Source: Microbulbifer sp. MI-G (GTDB lineage Bacteria > Pseudomonadota > Gammaproteobacteria > Pseudomonadales > Cellvibrionaceae). From it: a stretch of DNA of 64,000 nt. The notes under the pieces were generated by a model, which did no database searches, was not told the origin of the DNA, and saw only the letters and a list, made by a program, of their open reading frames with translations. Made by a program: the position numbers and the translations under genes. Positions 9,924-19,618 of the stretch are shown piece after piece (position 1 is the first letter of the stretch; every line of letters starts with the position of its first letter). The stretch spans positions 3,842,501 through 3,906,500 of the forward strand of contig NZ_CP098023.1 in assembly GCF_030440425.1 (NCBI RefSeq). The letters are read 5' to 3'.

Positions 9924-9989
9924 GTCGCGTCCCGATCGGGCCCCAGGGCCTGTTAGTTACAGATTCAGGATTCCAGACAGGAGCAACCG

Positions 9990-10256
9990 GTGGCCAACTC
10001 ACCTCAAGCGAAGAAACGCGCACGCCAGAACGACAAGCGCCGCATGCACAACGCCAGTCTGCGCTCCATGGTGCGCACCTACATCAAGAAGGTAGTAGCC
10101 GCCATTGATGCGGGCGATGCCGAAAAAGCAAAAACCGCCTACGCTGAAGCGGTTCCCGTGATCGACCGCATGGCGGATAAAGGTATTATTCACAAGAATA
10201 AAGCAGCTCGCCACAAGAGTCGCCTGAACGCCCAGATCAAAGCGCTGGCTGCCTGA
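9990..10256 (+). CDS. rpsT: 30S ribosomal protein S20
   Basis: Primary 16S rRNA-binding protein of the small subunit, 88 residues and very basic. It begins [17 protein letters not shown] as in other S20 proteins. The start is GTG, with GGAG six bases upstream. A non-ATG start is common for rpsT; the E. coli gene uses TTG, which takes part in autoregulation. It is transcribed toward proB and ends at a shared bidirectional terminator. Confidence 0.97.
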   Translation: MANSPQAKKRARQNDKRRMHNASLRSMVRTYIKKVVAAIDAGDAEKAKTAYAEAVPVIDRMADKGIIHKNKAARHKSRLNAQIKALAA

Positions 10257-10276
10257 TCTCATCGGGTAGCAGACTC

Positions 10277-10306
10277 AAAAAAAGCCCCGCAATGCGGGGC
10301 TTTTTT
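10277..10306. terminator. Bidirectional terminator between rpsT and proB
   Basis: Near-perfect palindrome: an A run, AAGCCCCGC, a short AAT loop, GCGGGGCTT and a T run. Both strands give a GC stem followed by T residues, so it serves the convergent rpsT and proB transcripts. Confidence 0.92.
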
Positions 10307-10336
10307 GTCACCGGCAGCAGAGAACCGGCACTGACA

Positions 10337-11473
10337 TCAGAGCAAAACCAGGTTGTCGCGATGAATCAGCTCATCATCGTCGCGGTAACCGAGCAAGTCG
10401 ATAAATTTTTCCGAGGGTTGTCCCTGAATCCTGAGACTCTCCCGACTGTCATAATTCACCAGGCCCCGGGCGACCTCCCGCCCCGCGCTATTGCGGCAGG
10501 AAACCAGATCTCCCCGCCGAAAGCAGCCCTCCACGCCTGTGACCCCCACCGCCAGCAGGCTCCTGCCTCTCTCCAGCAGGGCTGTCTCTGCCCCCCTGTC
10601 CAGTACCACAGCACCGCGCACCTGCAACTGGCCGGCAAGCCAGCGCTTGCGCGCCGCGAGGGGGCCCGCCTCGGGCAACAGCAGGGTACCCAGCGGCTCC
10701 CCTGCGCAAACACGCGTTATCACCGCTTCCCTGGCACCGCCAGCAATCACTGTGCAGGCACCGGAACGCGCGGCCAGTTGCGCTGCCCGCACCTTGGTAG
10801 CCATACCGCCGCGCCCCAGGCCGCTGCGCGATTCCCCCGCCACCTGCAATAGCCTGGGGTCCAGCGCGGAAGCCTCAGCAATCAACTCCGCACGGGGATT
10901 TTCCCGGGGGTCTTCGCTAAAGAGCCCGTCCGCATCCGTCATAATCAGCAGGGCATCCGCCTCTACCAGGTTGGCAACCAGCGCCGCCAGGGTGTCGTTG
11001 TCCCCAAAGCGGATTTCATCGGTCACTACGGTGTCATTTTCATTGACGATGGGTACGGACCCCAAAGACAGGAGGGTTCGCAGGGTGCTGCGCGCATTGA
11101 GATAACGGGTGCGATTGGAGAGGTCGTCGTGATCCAGCAGGATCTGTGCGCTGGGAATATCGAAGTCACCGAAGGCCTGCTCATAAACCTGTACCAGGTG
11201 ACTCTGCCCCACTGCGGCGGCAGCCTGCAACTGGTGAATGGATTCCGGTCTGCGGCGCCAGCCCAGTCGATCCATACCGGCGGCAACAGCGCCGGAGGAA
11301 ACCAGGACCACCTCTATTCCACGCGCGCGCAGAGCTGCCATCTGCGCAACCCAGGCCGAGATCGCCGAGCGGTGTACACCGCGCCCCCCGTTGGTTAACA
11401 GGGCGCTGCCGATCTTTATCACCCAGCGCTGTCCCCTGCAAAGCCTCTGTCGTGAAACGGATATGGCGTTCAT
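10337..11473 (-). CDS. proB: Glutamate 5-kinase
   Basis: First step of proline synthesis: phosphorylates glutamate to gamma-glutamyl phosphate and is feedback-inhibited by proline. It has 378 residues. The N-terminal amino acid kinase fold has [11 protein letters not shown] near residues 18-28, the VSSGAVAAG loop and the NENDTV segment. The C-terminal PUA domain covers about 280-370. The length is that of the PUA-containing enterobacterial type. It lies downstream of obgE on the same strand, as in Pseudomonas, but a small membrane gene is interposed. Confidence 0.96.
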   Translation of the reverse strand: MNAISVSRQRLCRGQRWVIKIGSALLTNGGRGVHRSAISAWVAQMAALRARGIEVVLVSSGAVAAGMDRLGWRRRPESIHQLQAAAAVGQSHLVQVYEQAFGDFDIPSAQILLDHDDLSNRTRYLNARSTLRTLLSLGSVPIVNENDTVVTDEIRFGDNDTLAALVANLVEADALLIMTDADGLFSEDPRENPRAELIAEASALDPRLLQVAGESRSGLGRGGMATKVRAAQLAARSGACTVIAGGAREAVITRVCAGEPLGTLLLPEAGPLAARKRWLAGQLQVRGAVVLDRGAETALLERGRSLLAVGVTGVEGCFRRGDLVSCRNSAGREVARGLVNYDSRESLRIQGQPSEKFIDLLGYRDDDELIHRDNLVLL

Positions 11474-11577
11474 ATTTTTCCTGGCCTTCCAAGGCCCTGT
11501 GAGACTGTCGTAAGGGACACGCCTGGCTCGTGCGCCCGGGCCAAACTGGCGAGCATACTCACGAAACTTTTACAGCA

Positions 11578-11786
11578 CTATTTTTTATCCGGCTGCTGTG
11601 GTCGCATGAGGTTCATTACGGCTAAATATATCCAGCCCCCGATCCAGGTAAATCCCAAACAAAAGGTAACCGCCCCACTAGTCAGCATTGAGCGTTTTGT
11701 TTTTTCGCCAATCGAATGGCAAATAATGCTGGTGCCACTGCCGTAACAAGCAATATATATGGCATCAAACTTATACTGATATGCAT
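11578..11786 (-). pseudogene. Superinfection-immunity-like small membrane protein, split by a -1 frameshift
   Basis: Two overlapping minus-strand frames. The first is 34 codons from the ATG at 11786 (stop at 11682-11684) and encodes a helix ending VAPALFAIRLAKK. The second, in the -1 frame, runs to a TAG at 11578 and encodes TSGAVTFCLGFTWIGGW followed by IYLAVMNL. Joined at the A6 run (plus-strand T6 at 11700-11705) they give about 69 residues with two helices and the LP-x-x-xA-x-x-RK ... NxxLGxTxIGWxxAL pattern of the superinfection immunity family (PF14373-like). Restoring the frame needs one more A or a -1 slip. The second frame also has its own ATG at 11688, overlapping the first stop. 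Real decay, programmed slippage, phase variation and sequencing error all remain possible. Confidence 0.5.
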
Positions 11787-11822
11787 AGTATTTTTCTTTT
11801 AAGCGAAAACTGTCTGGCTCTG

Positions 11823-11850
11823 ATCATAAAAACAATCGTCTGATTGTCAA
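11823..11850 (-). promoter_or_regulatory. Promoter for the split membrane gene
   Basis: On the minus strand, a perfect TTGACA (11850-11845), a 16-base spacer and TATGAT (11828-11823). It lies about 37 bases before the ATG at 11786. A strong promoter feeding a damaged frame supports recent or only apparent inactivation. Confidence 0.65.
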
Positions 11851-11912
11851 ACGAGACTCAATGCCAGGCCGGTTTGGGGCGATGTGGTAGCACACTGTCA
11901 TACCGATGCCAT

Positions 11913-13115
<1,203 letters not shown>

Positions 13116-13250
13116 TCACTCCACTACCTCGGCGATTGTCCATTCCGTATCCTGCCCAAGCCGGCGACACCCACCAACCGGACAGGTGGAGGTTCCCCAA
13201 AAAACAGGTACTTACCCCGGGTATTCCGTAACGGTTTACTGCCTTGCAAC

Positions 13251-13281
13251 AAAAAAGCCCCGCAGCAAGCGGGGCTTTTTT
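13251..13281. terminator. Terminator after rpmA
   Basis: A6, then GCCCCGC, a five-base loop, GCGGGGC and T6: a perfect stem with T runs on both strands. It lies 21 bases past the rpmA stop and upstream of obgE, so obgE transcription depends on read-through or its own promoter. Confidence 0.92.
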
Positions 13282-13302
13282 GAAGCTTGGGCCAGATTCC
13301 GC

Positions 13303-13560
13303 TCAGACTGTTTCGATGGAAACAAACTTGCGGTTATTGGGGCCTTTCACTTCAAACTTCACAACGCCGTCCGCCGTGGCGAACAGGGTGTGGTCTTTAC
13401 CCATACCAACATTCACCCCGGCATGGAACTTGGTGCCGCGCTGGCGAACGATGATATTGCCTGCAACAACAGACTGGCCGCCAAAGCGCTTAACGCCAAG
13501 GCGTTTGCTCTCGGAATCGCGGCCATTTCGGGTACTGCCGCCAGCTTTCTTGTGTGCCAT
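13303..13560 (-). CDS. rpmA: 50S ribosomal protein L27
   Basis: Large-subunit protein whose N-terminal tail reaches the peptidyl transferase centre. It has 85 residues and begins [16 protein letters not shown], the standard mature sequence without the cleavable extension of Firmicutes. The [22 protein letters not shown] core is complete. It is translated directly after rplU (16-base gap) and ends just before a strong terminator. Confidence 0.98.
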   Translation of the reverse strand: MAHKKAGGSTRNGRDSESKRLGVKRFGGQSVVAGNIIVRQRGTKFHAGVNVGMGKDHTLFATADGVVKFEVKGPNNRKFVSIETV

Positions 13561-13576
13561 GAATCGTTACTCCTCT

Positions 13577-13888
13577 TTATGCCTTGATACCGGTGATTTT
13601 CACTTCGGTATACCACTGGCGGTGACCCTGGCGCTTCATAGAGTGCTTGCGGCGGCGGAACTTGATGATTTTCACTTTCTCGCCGCGGCCGTGGCTGACC
13701 ACTTCGGCAGTCACTGCTGCGCCATTGACAACGGGAGCGCCGATATCAATCTTGTCGCCATCAACTACCATCAGCACCCTATCGAAATCGATGGATTCCC
13801 CAGTAGCGACTTCCAACTTTTCAAGGCGAAGTATCTCGCCCGCTTCCACGCGGTGTTGCTTGCCACCGCTTTCAAAAACAGCGTACAT
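13577..13888 (-). CDS. rplU: 50S ribosomal protein L21
   Basis: 23S rRNA-binding protein of the large subunit, 103 residues as in E. coli. It begins [18 protein letters not shown]. The open frame extends upstream to about 14080, but the family start is this ATG. It forms the rplU-rpmA unit under the promoter at 14052-14080, with a leader of about 155 bases. Confidence 0.98.
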   Translation of the reverse strand: MYAVFESGGKQHRVEAGEILRLEKLEVATGESIDFDRVLMVVDGDKIDIGAPVVNGAAVTAEVVSHGRGEKVKIIKFRRRKHSMKRQGHRQWYTEVKITGIKA

Positions 13889-14045
13889 ATTTTTCTCTGC
13901 TCCGGTGTGGACGACACGAAGCAGCGGACGGACTGTTGGGTCATCAACCGCATTTTGGGAGCTTGCGCCGTGTTGTCTAAACATCTGTTGCCGACGGGTC
14001 CCAGACGGCCCAGACCAGAGCCGATCGGTACCCGCAAACGGCGGG
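13889..14045 (-). promoter_or_regulatory. rplU 5' leader
   Basis: About 155 untranslated bases between the predicted rplU start of transcription and the L21 ATG. It is GC-rich in the first half, with inverted segments such as GGCCGTC and GACCCG. Structured leaders of rplU messages are known in other bacteria; I cannot say that this one belongs to such a family. Confidence 0.35.
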
Positions 14046-14051
14046 GCGCAG

Positions 14052-14080
14052 ATTCTAATCAATTCACCGGGTTGATACAA
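14052..14080 (-). promoter_or_regulatory. rplU-rpmA promoter
   Basis: On the minus strand, TTGTAT (14080-14075), a 17-base spacer and TAGAAT (14057-14052), followed by a CTGCGCCCC discriminator typical of ribosomal promoters. The -35 box is a poor match and the -10 box is good. Confidence 0.55.
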
Positions 14081-14143
14081 TAGCGCCCCTTTACCGTCCG
14101 GCTCCTTCGGGCGGCCTCTGTCAGTCGTATAAGGAACTCATGC

Positions 14144-15106
14144 ATGATGCCTTTCCACAGGGTCGCCGCCGAAGACTTTGCCGCAGTCAACCAGCGTATT
14201 CTCGATCAACTGCACTCGCACGTTCCCCTGGTGGAAAACATCGGCCACTACCTGGTGGAGGCCGGTGGCAAGCGCCTGCGACCCCTGCTGGTGCTGCTCT
14301 GCGCCAGGGCCTGTGGTTATCGCGGTAATCGCCATATCGACCTCGCCACCATTATTGAATTTATTCACACCGCCACGCTGTTGCACGATGATGTGGTGGA
14401 CACTTCCGAACTGCGCCGAGGCCGCCTTACCGCCAATGCCAAATGGGGTAATGCCCCCAGCGTTCTGGTGGGCGACTTCCTCTACTCCCGCGCCTTTCAG
14501 ATGATGGTTGCCCTGCAGGATATGCGCATCATGGCAATCCTCTCGGATACGACCAACACCATCGCCGAGGGCGAGGTAGAGCAGTTGGTCAACGCAGGCG
14601 ATCCCGACGTGGGCGAAGACAGCTACTTCACCGTTATCCACAAGAAAACCGGCGCCCTTTTTGAGGCCGCCTGTGAAACTGCCGCAGCCCTGGCCGGATG
14701 CACCAACGAGGTACAAACCGCTCTGAAACTGTACGGCCGTCACCTGGGGCTCGCCTTCCAACTGGTCGATGATGTACTCGACTACCGCGGCAACCCGGAG
14801 GCATTGGGTAAGAATGTGGGCGATGACCTGGCCGAGGGCAAACCGACTCTGCCACTTATCTACACCATGGCCAAGGGGACCCGGGCCCAGGCGCAACTGG
14901 TCAGGGAAGCCATTGAACGGCACAGTGCAGAGCAATTGTCCGGCATCGTCGAAGCCATTGAGGCTTGCGGGGCACTGGATTACACCATGGAACACGCCCG
15001 TGTTGCCGTCGATAACGCAAAAGCACAGCTGGCTTTTCTGCCCGACTGCGCACAAAAGACGGCCCTGCAACAATTGGCCAGTTTTGCAGTGGAAAGAGAG
15101 GTCTGA
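14144..15106 (+). CDS. ispB: Octaprenyl diphosphate synthase (long-chain trans-prenyltransferase)
   Basis: Makes the polyprenyl side chain of ubiquinone from farnesyl and isopentenyl diphosphate. It has 320 residues. The first aspartate-rich motif is HDDVVD at residues 81-86 and the second is QLVDDVLD near 206-213. The GGKRLRP substrate-binding segment lies at 41-47. Two ATG codons in tandem open the frame (14144 and 14147). It is divergent from rplU, the conserved gammaproteobacterial arrangement. Chain length (C40 or other) cannot be read safely from the sequence. Confidence 0.95.
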   Translation: MMPFHRVAAEDFAAVNQRILDQLHSHVPLVENIGHYLVEAGGKRLRPLLVLLCARACGYRGNRHIDLATIIEFIHTATLLHDDVVDTSELRRGRLTANAKWGNAPSVLVGDFLYSRAFQMMVALQDMRIMAILSDTTNTIAEGEVEQLVNAGDPDVGEDSYFTVIHKKTGALFEAACETAAALAGCTNEVQTALKLYGRHLGLAFQLVDDVLDYRGNPEALGKNVGDDLAEGKPTLPLIYTMAKGTRAQAQLVREAIERHSAEQLSGIVEAIEACGALDYTMEHARVAVDNAKAQLAFLPDCAQKTALQQLASFAVEREV

Positions 15107-15259
15107 GGCCCCGGGAGATCGCGCCAATCCGACCGCCAAACGGGTTACCGGGGTAGGAGGATGCGTGCAGGTGGTGCTCCAAAATGGTGACAGCCGGGCC
15201 ACTGCGCGCATCTGCGCCGGCATTGCAAGGCAGGCAGCTCAATAGCATTGAAGCGGAAT

Positions 15260-16609
15260 TCAGGCGCGGATCAGTCTGAGTAACTCTTCGGTCTTCGCGC
15301 GCATCAGGGCCTTATCCCCCCGGGATTCCACATTCAGGCGGACGACCGGTTCAGTATTGGACATGCGAAGATTAAAACGCCAATCGGTATAGCCCACACT
15401 CAAGCCATCCACATGCTCCACGCACTCGGCATCGGGGCCATAGCGCGCTTCGACGGCTTTCAGCAGTGCTGCAGCATTCTGCACCCTGGTATTGATCTCG
15501 CCGGAGCAGGGAAATGCCTTCATGCCCTCCCCGACCAGTTCCGACAGGGGCTTGCCACTGCGGCTGACCAATTCGGCCACCAATAGCCAGGGGATCATAC
15601 CACTGTCGCAGTAGGCGAAGTCACGGAAGTAGTGATGGGCACTCATCTCACCGCCGTAAACCGCGTCTTCCCTGCGCATACGCTCTTTGATAAAAGCGTG
15701 GCCAGTTTTGCTTTGCACCGGTACACCGCCCGCCCTGTAGACGATATCCCTGGTATTCCACAGCAGGCGGGGATCGTGAACCACTTTGGCACCTTTATGC
15801 TTACGCAGAAAGGCGCCTGCAAGCAAACCGACCAGGTAGTAACCTTCGACAAACGCACCCTTTTCATCAAAGAAAAAACAGCGGTCGAAATCACCATCCC
15901 AAGCAATACCAAAGTCAGCCCCACTCTCACGCACCGCCGCCGCGGTGGGTGCACGATTCTCCGGCAGTATCGGGTTGGGGATACCATTGGGGAAATTGCC
16001 GTCTGGCTGGTGGTGTACCCGCACAAACTCAAAGGGCAGGTGTGGTGCCAAGGCATCAACCACTGTGCCCGCGCCACCATTACCGGCATTGACCACCAAC
16101 TTGAGCGGCCTGAGGACAGAGCGATCAATATACCCTAACAGATGCCGGACAAAGGCTGCGCGATGCTCAAAACGCTGTAAATCACCGCGCTGAGTCACAG
16201 GGGGAAAGTTGTTCTCCTCCGCCAGGCGTTTGATATCCAGCAAACCGGTATCACCACTGATCGGGCTGCTGCCGGCACGGACAAATTTCATTCCATTGTA
16301 TTCCATGGGGTTGTGACTGGCGGTCACACAGATACCGCCATCAAAGTCTCCATGAAAAGTGGAGAAGTAAATCTCTTCGGTTCCACATTCCCCGATATGA
16401 AACACCTCTGCCCCGGCATCGCACAGACCATTGGCCAGCGCTGCGGTCAGTTCGCCACTGGTCAGGCGTATGTCGTGCCCAACTACTACCCGGCGCGCGC
16501 CCAGGAACTGGGCAAAGGCTCGCCCCACCCGGTAAGCGATATCGACGTTCAGCTCTTCCGGTACCCGACCGCGCACATCATAGGCTTTAAAACAGGTGAG
16601 TTCGCGCAC
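15260..16609 (-). CDS. manB: Phosphomannomutase (CpsG/ManB type)
   Basis: Converts mannose 6-phosphate to mannose 1-phosphate for GDP-mannose and exopolysaccharide or O-antigen synthesis. It has 449 residues. The phosphoserine is S98 in TASHNP, the metal loop is DGDFDR, and the C-terminal phosphate-binding RxSNTEP-like segment is present as RMSNTEP. It begins [13 protein letters not shown], close to enterobacterial CpsG. The start is GTG and touches the galU stop directly (TAA then GTG), with AGGAG inside the end of galU, so the two are translationally coupled. Some members also use glucose phosphate. Confidence 0.92.
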   Translation of the reverse strand: MRELTCFKAYDVRGRVPEELNVDIAYRVGRAFAQFLGARRVVVGHDIRLTSGELTAALANGLCDAGAEVFHIGECGTEEIYFSTFHGDFDGGICVTASHNPMEYNGMKFVRAGSSPISGDTGLLDIKRLAEENNFPPVTQRGDLQRFEHRAAFVRHLLGYIDRSVLRPLKLVVNAGNGGAGTVVDALAPHLPFEFVRVHHQPDGNFPNGIPNPILPENRAPTAAAVRESGADFGIAWDGDFDRCFFFDEKGAFVEGYYLVGLLAGAFLRKHKGAKVVHDPRLLWNTRDIVYRAGGVPVQSKTGHAFIKERMRREDAVYGGEMSAHHYFRDFAYCDSGMIPWLLVAELVSRSGKPLSELVGEGMKAFPCSGEINTRVQNAAALLKAVEARYGPDAECVEHVDGLSVGYTDWRFNLRMSNTEPVVRLNVESRGDKALMRAKTEELLRLIRA

Positions 16610-17458
16610 TTACTGCTTCTCCTGAGCGGGCTGGCCGGGAAGGTATACATTTTCATACACATGGTTCGTGGCCTCGATAAACCCTTCCACTGAACCACAG
16701 TCAAAACGGCGCCCCCTGAACGCGTAAGCCAGCACGCAACCCTGACGCGCCTGGGCCAGCAGGGCATCGGTAATCTGAACTTCCCCATTTTTGCCCGGGG
16801 GTGTATCGCGGATCAGGTCAAAAATATCCGGGGTTAAAATGTAGCGCCCGATAATCGCCTTATTGCTCGGCGCCTCTTCCACAGCGGGCTTCTCGATCAT
16901 ATCGGTTACCTGGTAGAGGCCCGGTTTGATCTCGTTGCCTGCGATCACACCGAATTTATGGATCTGCGTCATTGGGACTTCCTCGACGGCAACGATGCTG
17001 CAACGAAACTGCTTGTAGAGCCGCACCATCTGCGCGAGCACGCCCAGGTCATCGTTCAGGCACAGGTCATCTGCCAGCACTACGGCAAAGGCCTCATCTC
17101 CCACCAGGCGGCGCCCCTGCAGGATCGCATCGCCCAAACCCCGCATTTCCCCCTGGCGTGTATAGGAAAAGCTGGCACAGTCGATGACCTTGCGTACAGA
17201 ATCCAGATAGCGCTCTTTGCCGGTTCCGGCAATCTGGTGTTCCAATTCAAAATTGGTATCAAAGTGATCCTCGATGGCACGCTTGCCCCGGCCGGTGACA
17301 AAGCCAATTTCCGTCAGCCCCGCCTCAATGGCTTCCTCGACGCCGTACTGTACCAGCGGCTTATTCACCAGAGGCAGCATCTCTTTTGGCATGGCTTTGG
17401 TGGCAGGCAGGAAACGGGTGCCGTAACCGGCGACCGGGAACAGACATTTTTTGAGCAT
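16610..17458 (-). CDS. galU: UTP-glucose-1-phosphate uridylyltransferase
   Basis: Makes UDP-glucose, precursor of LPS core, glycolipids and capsules. It has 282 residues from the ATG at 17458, which has a strong AGGGGG just upstream; the frame remains open farther upstream but without family similarity. The signature GYGTRFLPATKAMPKEMLPL is at residues 11-30, with VLADDL and RGRRFDCG farther on. It is first in a two-gene unit with the phosphomannomutase gene, so UDP-glucose and mannose 1-phosphate supply are likely coexpressed. Confidence 0.96.
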   Translation of the reverse strand: MLKKCLFPVAGYGTRFLPATKAMPKEMLPLVNKPLVQYGVEEAIEAGLTEIGFVTGRGKRAIEDHFDTNFELEHQIAGTGKERYLDSVRKVIDCASFSYTRQGEMRGLGDAILQGRRLVGDEAFAVVLADDLCLNDDLGVLAQMVRLYKQFRCSIVAVEEVPMTQIHKFGVIAGNEIKPGLYQVTDMIEKPAVEEAPSNKAIIGRYILTPDIFDLIRDTPPGKNGEVQITDALLAQARQGCVLAYAFRGRRFDCGSVEGFIEATNHVYENVYLPGQPAQEKQ

Positions 17459-17640
17459 TTTACCCCCTTTGAACAAAAGCGTGTCTCCCGCTTCGGGCCG
17501 GCAATCTAACACAGTTGGCAAGCGGTATCATTTACACAAGATGACGCGAGTATCCCCAATAAGGCCAAAAATCCCCGATTCAATGCTCTAAGATTGTGAA
17601 AGCAATTATAGCGCCAGTCACAAAAACCGTTTTGCCTGAC

Positions 17641-17668
17641 TGGACAAGCAAGACAGAGCCCTTAGAAT
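17641..17668 (+). promoter_or_regulatory. fabA promoter
   Basis: TGGACA (five of six) at 17641-17646, 16-base spacer, TAGAAT at 17663-17668. The leader before the fabA ATG is about 53 bases. I could not see an obvious FabR or FadR palindrome nearby. Confidence 0.6.
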
Positions 17669-17727
17669 GCCCGCTCTTGCAAAAACGCCCAGCCTCAATT
17701 GCACAACCACCCACTAATAGGGATAAG

Positions 17728-18252
17728 ATGAGTAACTTTGTTCAAAAAAACAACTATAGCAGGGAGGAACTCCTGACCTGCTCCCAGGGTGAAATGTTCG
17801 GCCCCGGCAATGCCCAACTGCCCGCCCCCAATATGCTGATGCTGGACCGAATCACCCACATTTCCAAAGAGGGCGGCGCCTTCGGCAAGGGAGAATTGAT
17901 TGCAGAGCTGGACATCTCTCCCGATCTGTGGTTTTTCGACTGTCACTTTCCCGGCGATCCCGTCATGCCCGGCTGCCTCGGCCTGGACGCCATGTGGCAA
18001 CTGCTCGGTTATTTCCTGGCCTGGAAAGGCAATCCCGGGCGCGGGCGCGCACTCGGCTGCGGCGAAGTCAAGTTTACCGGACAGATTCTGCCCACCAACA
18101 AAAAAGTAACTTACCATATCCAGATGAGCCGTATCGTCGAGCGCAGGCTCGTCATGGGAATCGGCAACGGCAGTGTCTCTGTCGACGGACGCGAAATTTA
18201 CACAGCGAAGGATCTTCGCGTAGGCTTGTTTACCCGCACGGATAATTTTTAA
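17728..18252 (+). CDS. fabA: 3-hydroxydecanoyl-ACP dehydratase/isomerase
   Basis: Dehydrates 3-hydroxyacyl-ACP and isomerises trans-2-decenoyl-ACP to the cis-3 form, the branch point of anaerobic unsaturated fatty acid synthesis. It has 174 residues from the ATG at 17728. The open frame extends to 17596, but family members start at MSNF/MVDK-like sequences and AGGGATAAG precedes this ATG. The catalytic pair is H73 ([11 protein letters not shown]) and D87 (GLDAMWQ). It is followed 60 bases later by fabB, the classic gammaproteobacterial pair. Confidence 0.97.
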   Translation: MSNFVQKNNYSREELLTCSQGEMFGPGNAQLPAPNMLMLDRITHISKEGGAFGKGELIAELDISPDLWFFDCHFPGDPVMPGCLGLDAMWQLLGYFLAWKGNPGRGRALGCGEVKFTGQILPTNKKVTYHIQMSRIVERRLVMGIGNGSVSVDGREIYTAKDLRVGLFTRTDNF

Positions 18253-18312
18253 ACTGGCCGAAGACCAATACCGCTGAAAGTCCTCTGCCGACACGCTATG
18301 CTGGAGATCACT

Positions 18313-19536
18313 ATGCGCCGGGTAGTCATTACCGGAATGGGAATCACATCCTGTATCGGTACCAACACAAAAGAAGTCACTGCCTCCCTGAAAGCCGGCC
18401 GCAGTGGCATTCGCTTTCAGGACGAATATCGGGATCTCGGACTGCGCAGCCAGATTGCCGGTCCGGTGGATATTGATTTCAAGGAACATATCGACCGCAA
18501 GCAACTGCGCTTTATGGGTGATTCCGCCGCCTATGCCTATATTGCCATGCGCGAGGCCATCGATCAGTCCGGCCTGGAGGAGAGCGATATTTCCAATCCA
18601 CGCACCGGTATTATCATGGGCTCCGGGGGCACCTCCACCCAACAGATTATCGATGCCGCGCACACCCTCAAGGAAAAAGGTGTGCGCCGTGTCGGCGCCT
18701 ACCGGGTACCCCAGGTGATGGGCAGCACCGTCTCTGCCTGTCTCGCCACCCCGTTCAAAATCAAAGGCGTCAATTACAGCATCTCTTCCGCCTGTGCAAC
18801 CAGCGCCCACTGCATTGGCCACGGAGCCGAACTGATCCAGATGGGCAAGCAGGATATTGTCTTTGCCGGCGGCGGCGAGGAACTGGCCTGGAGCCTGACC
18901 CACCTGTTTGATGCCATGGGCGCCCTTTCGAGCAAGTACAATGAAACCCCCACCAGAGCCTCGCGCCCCTACGATACGGATCGCGATGGGTTTGTGATCG
19001 CCGGCGGCGGTGGCTGCCTGATACTGGAGGAGATGGACCATGCACTGGCACGCGGTGCCATCATCTATGCTGAGCTGACCGGCTACGGCGCCACCTCAGA
19101 TGGTTACGACATGGTCGCTCCCAGCGGCGAGGGTGCGGTGCGCTGCATGCAACAGGCCCTGGCGGGCATGGATGGCGGTGGACTGCGTGGCAGCGTGGAC
19201 TATATCAATACCCACGGTACCTCGACCCCCGTGGGAGATGTGGCCGAACTCAAGGCCATGCGCGAAGTTTTTGGGGACAAGGGACCGGCTTTCGCTTCCA
19301 CAAAATCTCTGACCGGCCACTCCCTTGGGGCTGCCGGTGTACAAGAGGCGATTTACAGCCTGCTGATGATGCAACACAATTTTATCGCCGCCTCGGCCAA
19401 TGTAGACAACCGGGACCCCGCAGCCGTAGGCATGGATCTGGTGACCGAACTGCGTGAATGCGAAATAAAGCGCGCCATGTCGAACAGCTTCGGCTTCGGC
19501 GGCACCAATGCCTGTCTGGTTTTCGATAAGGTGTAG
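18313..19536 (+). CDS. fabB: 3-oxoacyl-ACP synthase I
   Basis: Condensing enzyme that elongates the cis-unsaturated intermediate made by FabA. It has 407 residues. The Cys-His-His triad is visible: C161 in SSACATSAH, a histidine in [11 protein letters not shown] and a histidine in [12 protein letters not shown]. The start at 18313 ([10 protein letters not shown]) has GGAG eight bases upstream; an in-frame ATG at 18298 would add five residues not expected in the family. It is cotranscribed with fabA. Confidence 0.97.
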   Translation: MRRVVITGMGITSCIGTNTKEVTASLKAGRSGIRFQDEYRDLGLRSQIAGPVDIDFKEHIDRKQLRFMGDSAAYAYIAMREAIDQSGLEESDISNPRTGIIMGSGGTSTQQIIDAAHTLKEKGVRRVGAYRVPQVMGSTVSACLATPFKIKGVNYSISSACATSAHCIGHGAELIQMGKQDIVFAGGGEELAWSLTHLFDAMGALSSKYNETPTRASRPYDTDRDGFVIAGGGGCLILEEMDHALARGAIIYAELTGYGATSDGYDMVAPSGEGAVRCMQQALAGMDGGGLRGSVDYINTHGTSTPVGDVAELKAMREVFGDKGPAFASTKSLTGHSLGAAGVQEAIYSLLMMQHNFIAASANVDNRDPAAVGMDLVTELRECEIKRAMSNSFGFGGTNACLVFDKV

Positions 19537-19551
19537 GCCGAAAGCCCAACA

Positions 19552-19586
19552 GGGGCCTGCCTAACGGGGGCCTGCCTAACGGGCGC
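19552..19586. repeat. Short tandem duplication after fabB
   Basis: The unit GGGGCCTGCCTAACGG (about 16 bases) is repeated about twice, with a third degenerate copy (GGGCGCCT) following. It lies between convergent fabB and the SDR gene. No T run follows, so it is not a clear terminator. Confidence 0.55.
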
Positions 19587-19618
19587 CTCTCTCTTTGCAA
19601 CACCTCCCCGGCAATCCC

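Noticed and set aside
15107..15259. Possible tRNA or small RNA in the GC-rich ispB-manB interval
   Set aside because: I tried to fold the CCCGGG and GGTTACCGGGG parts into a cloverleaf; no T-arm or anticodon arm with the needed invariant bases could be formed.
17695..19041. 448-codon minus-strand open frame opposite fabA-fabB
   Set aside because: It spans two real genes on the other strand and has no similarity or start signal of its own.
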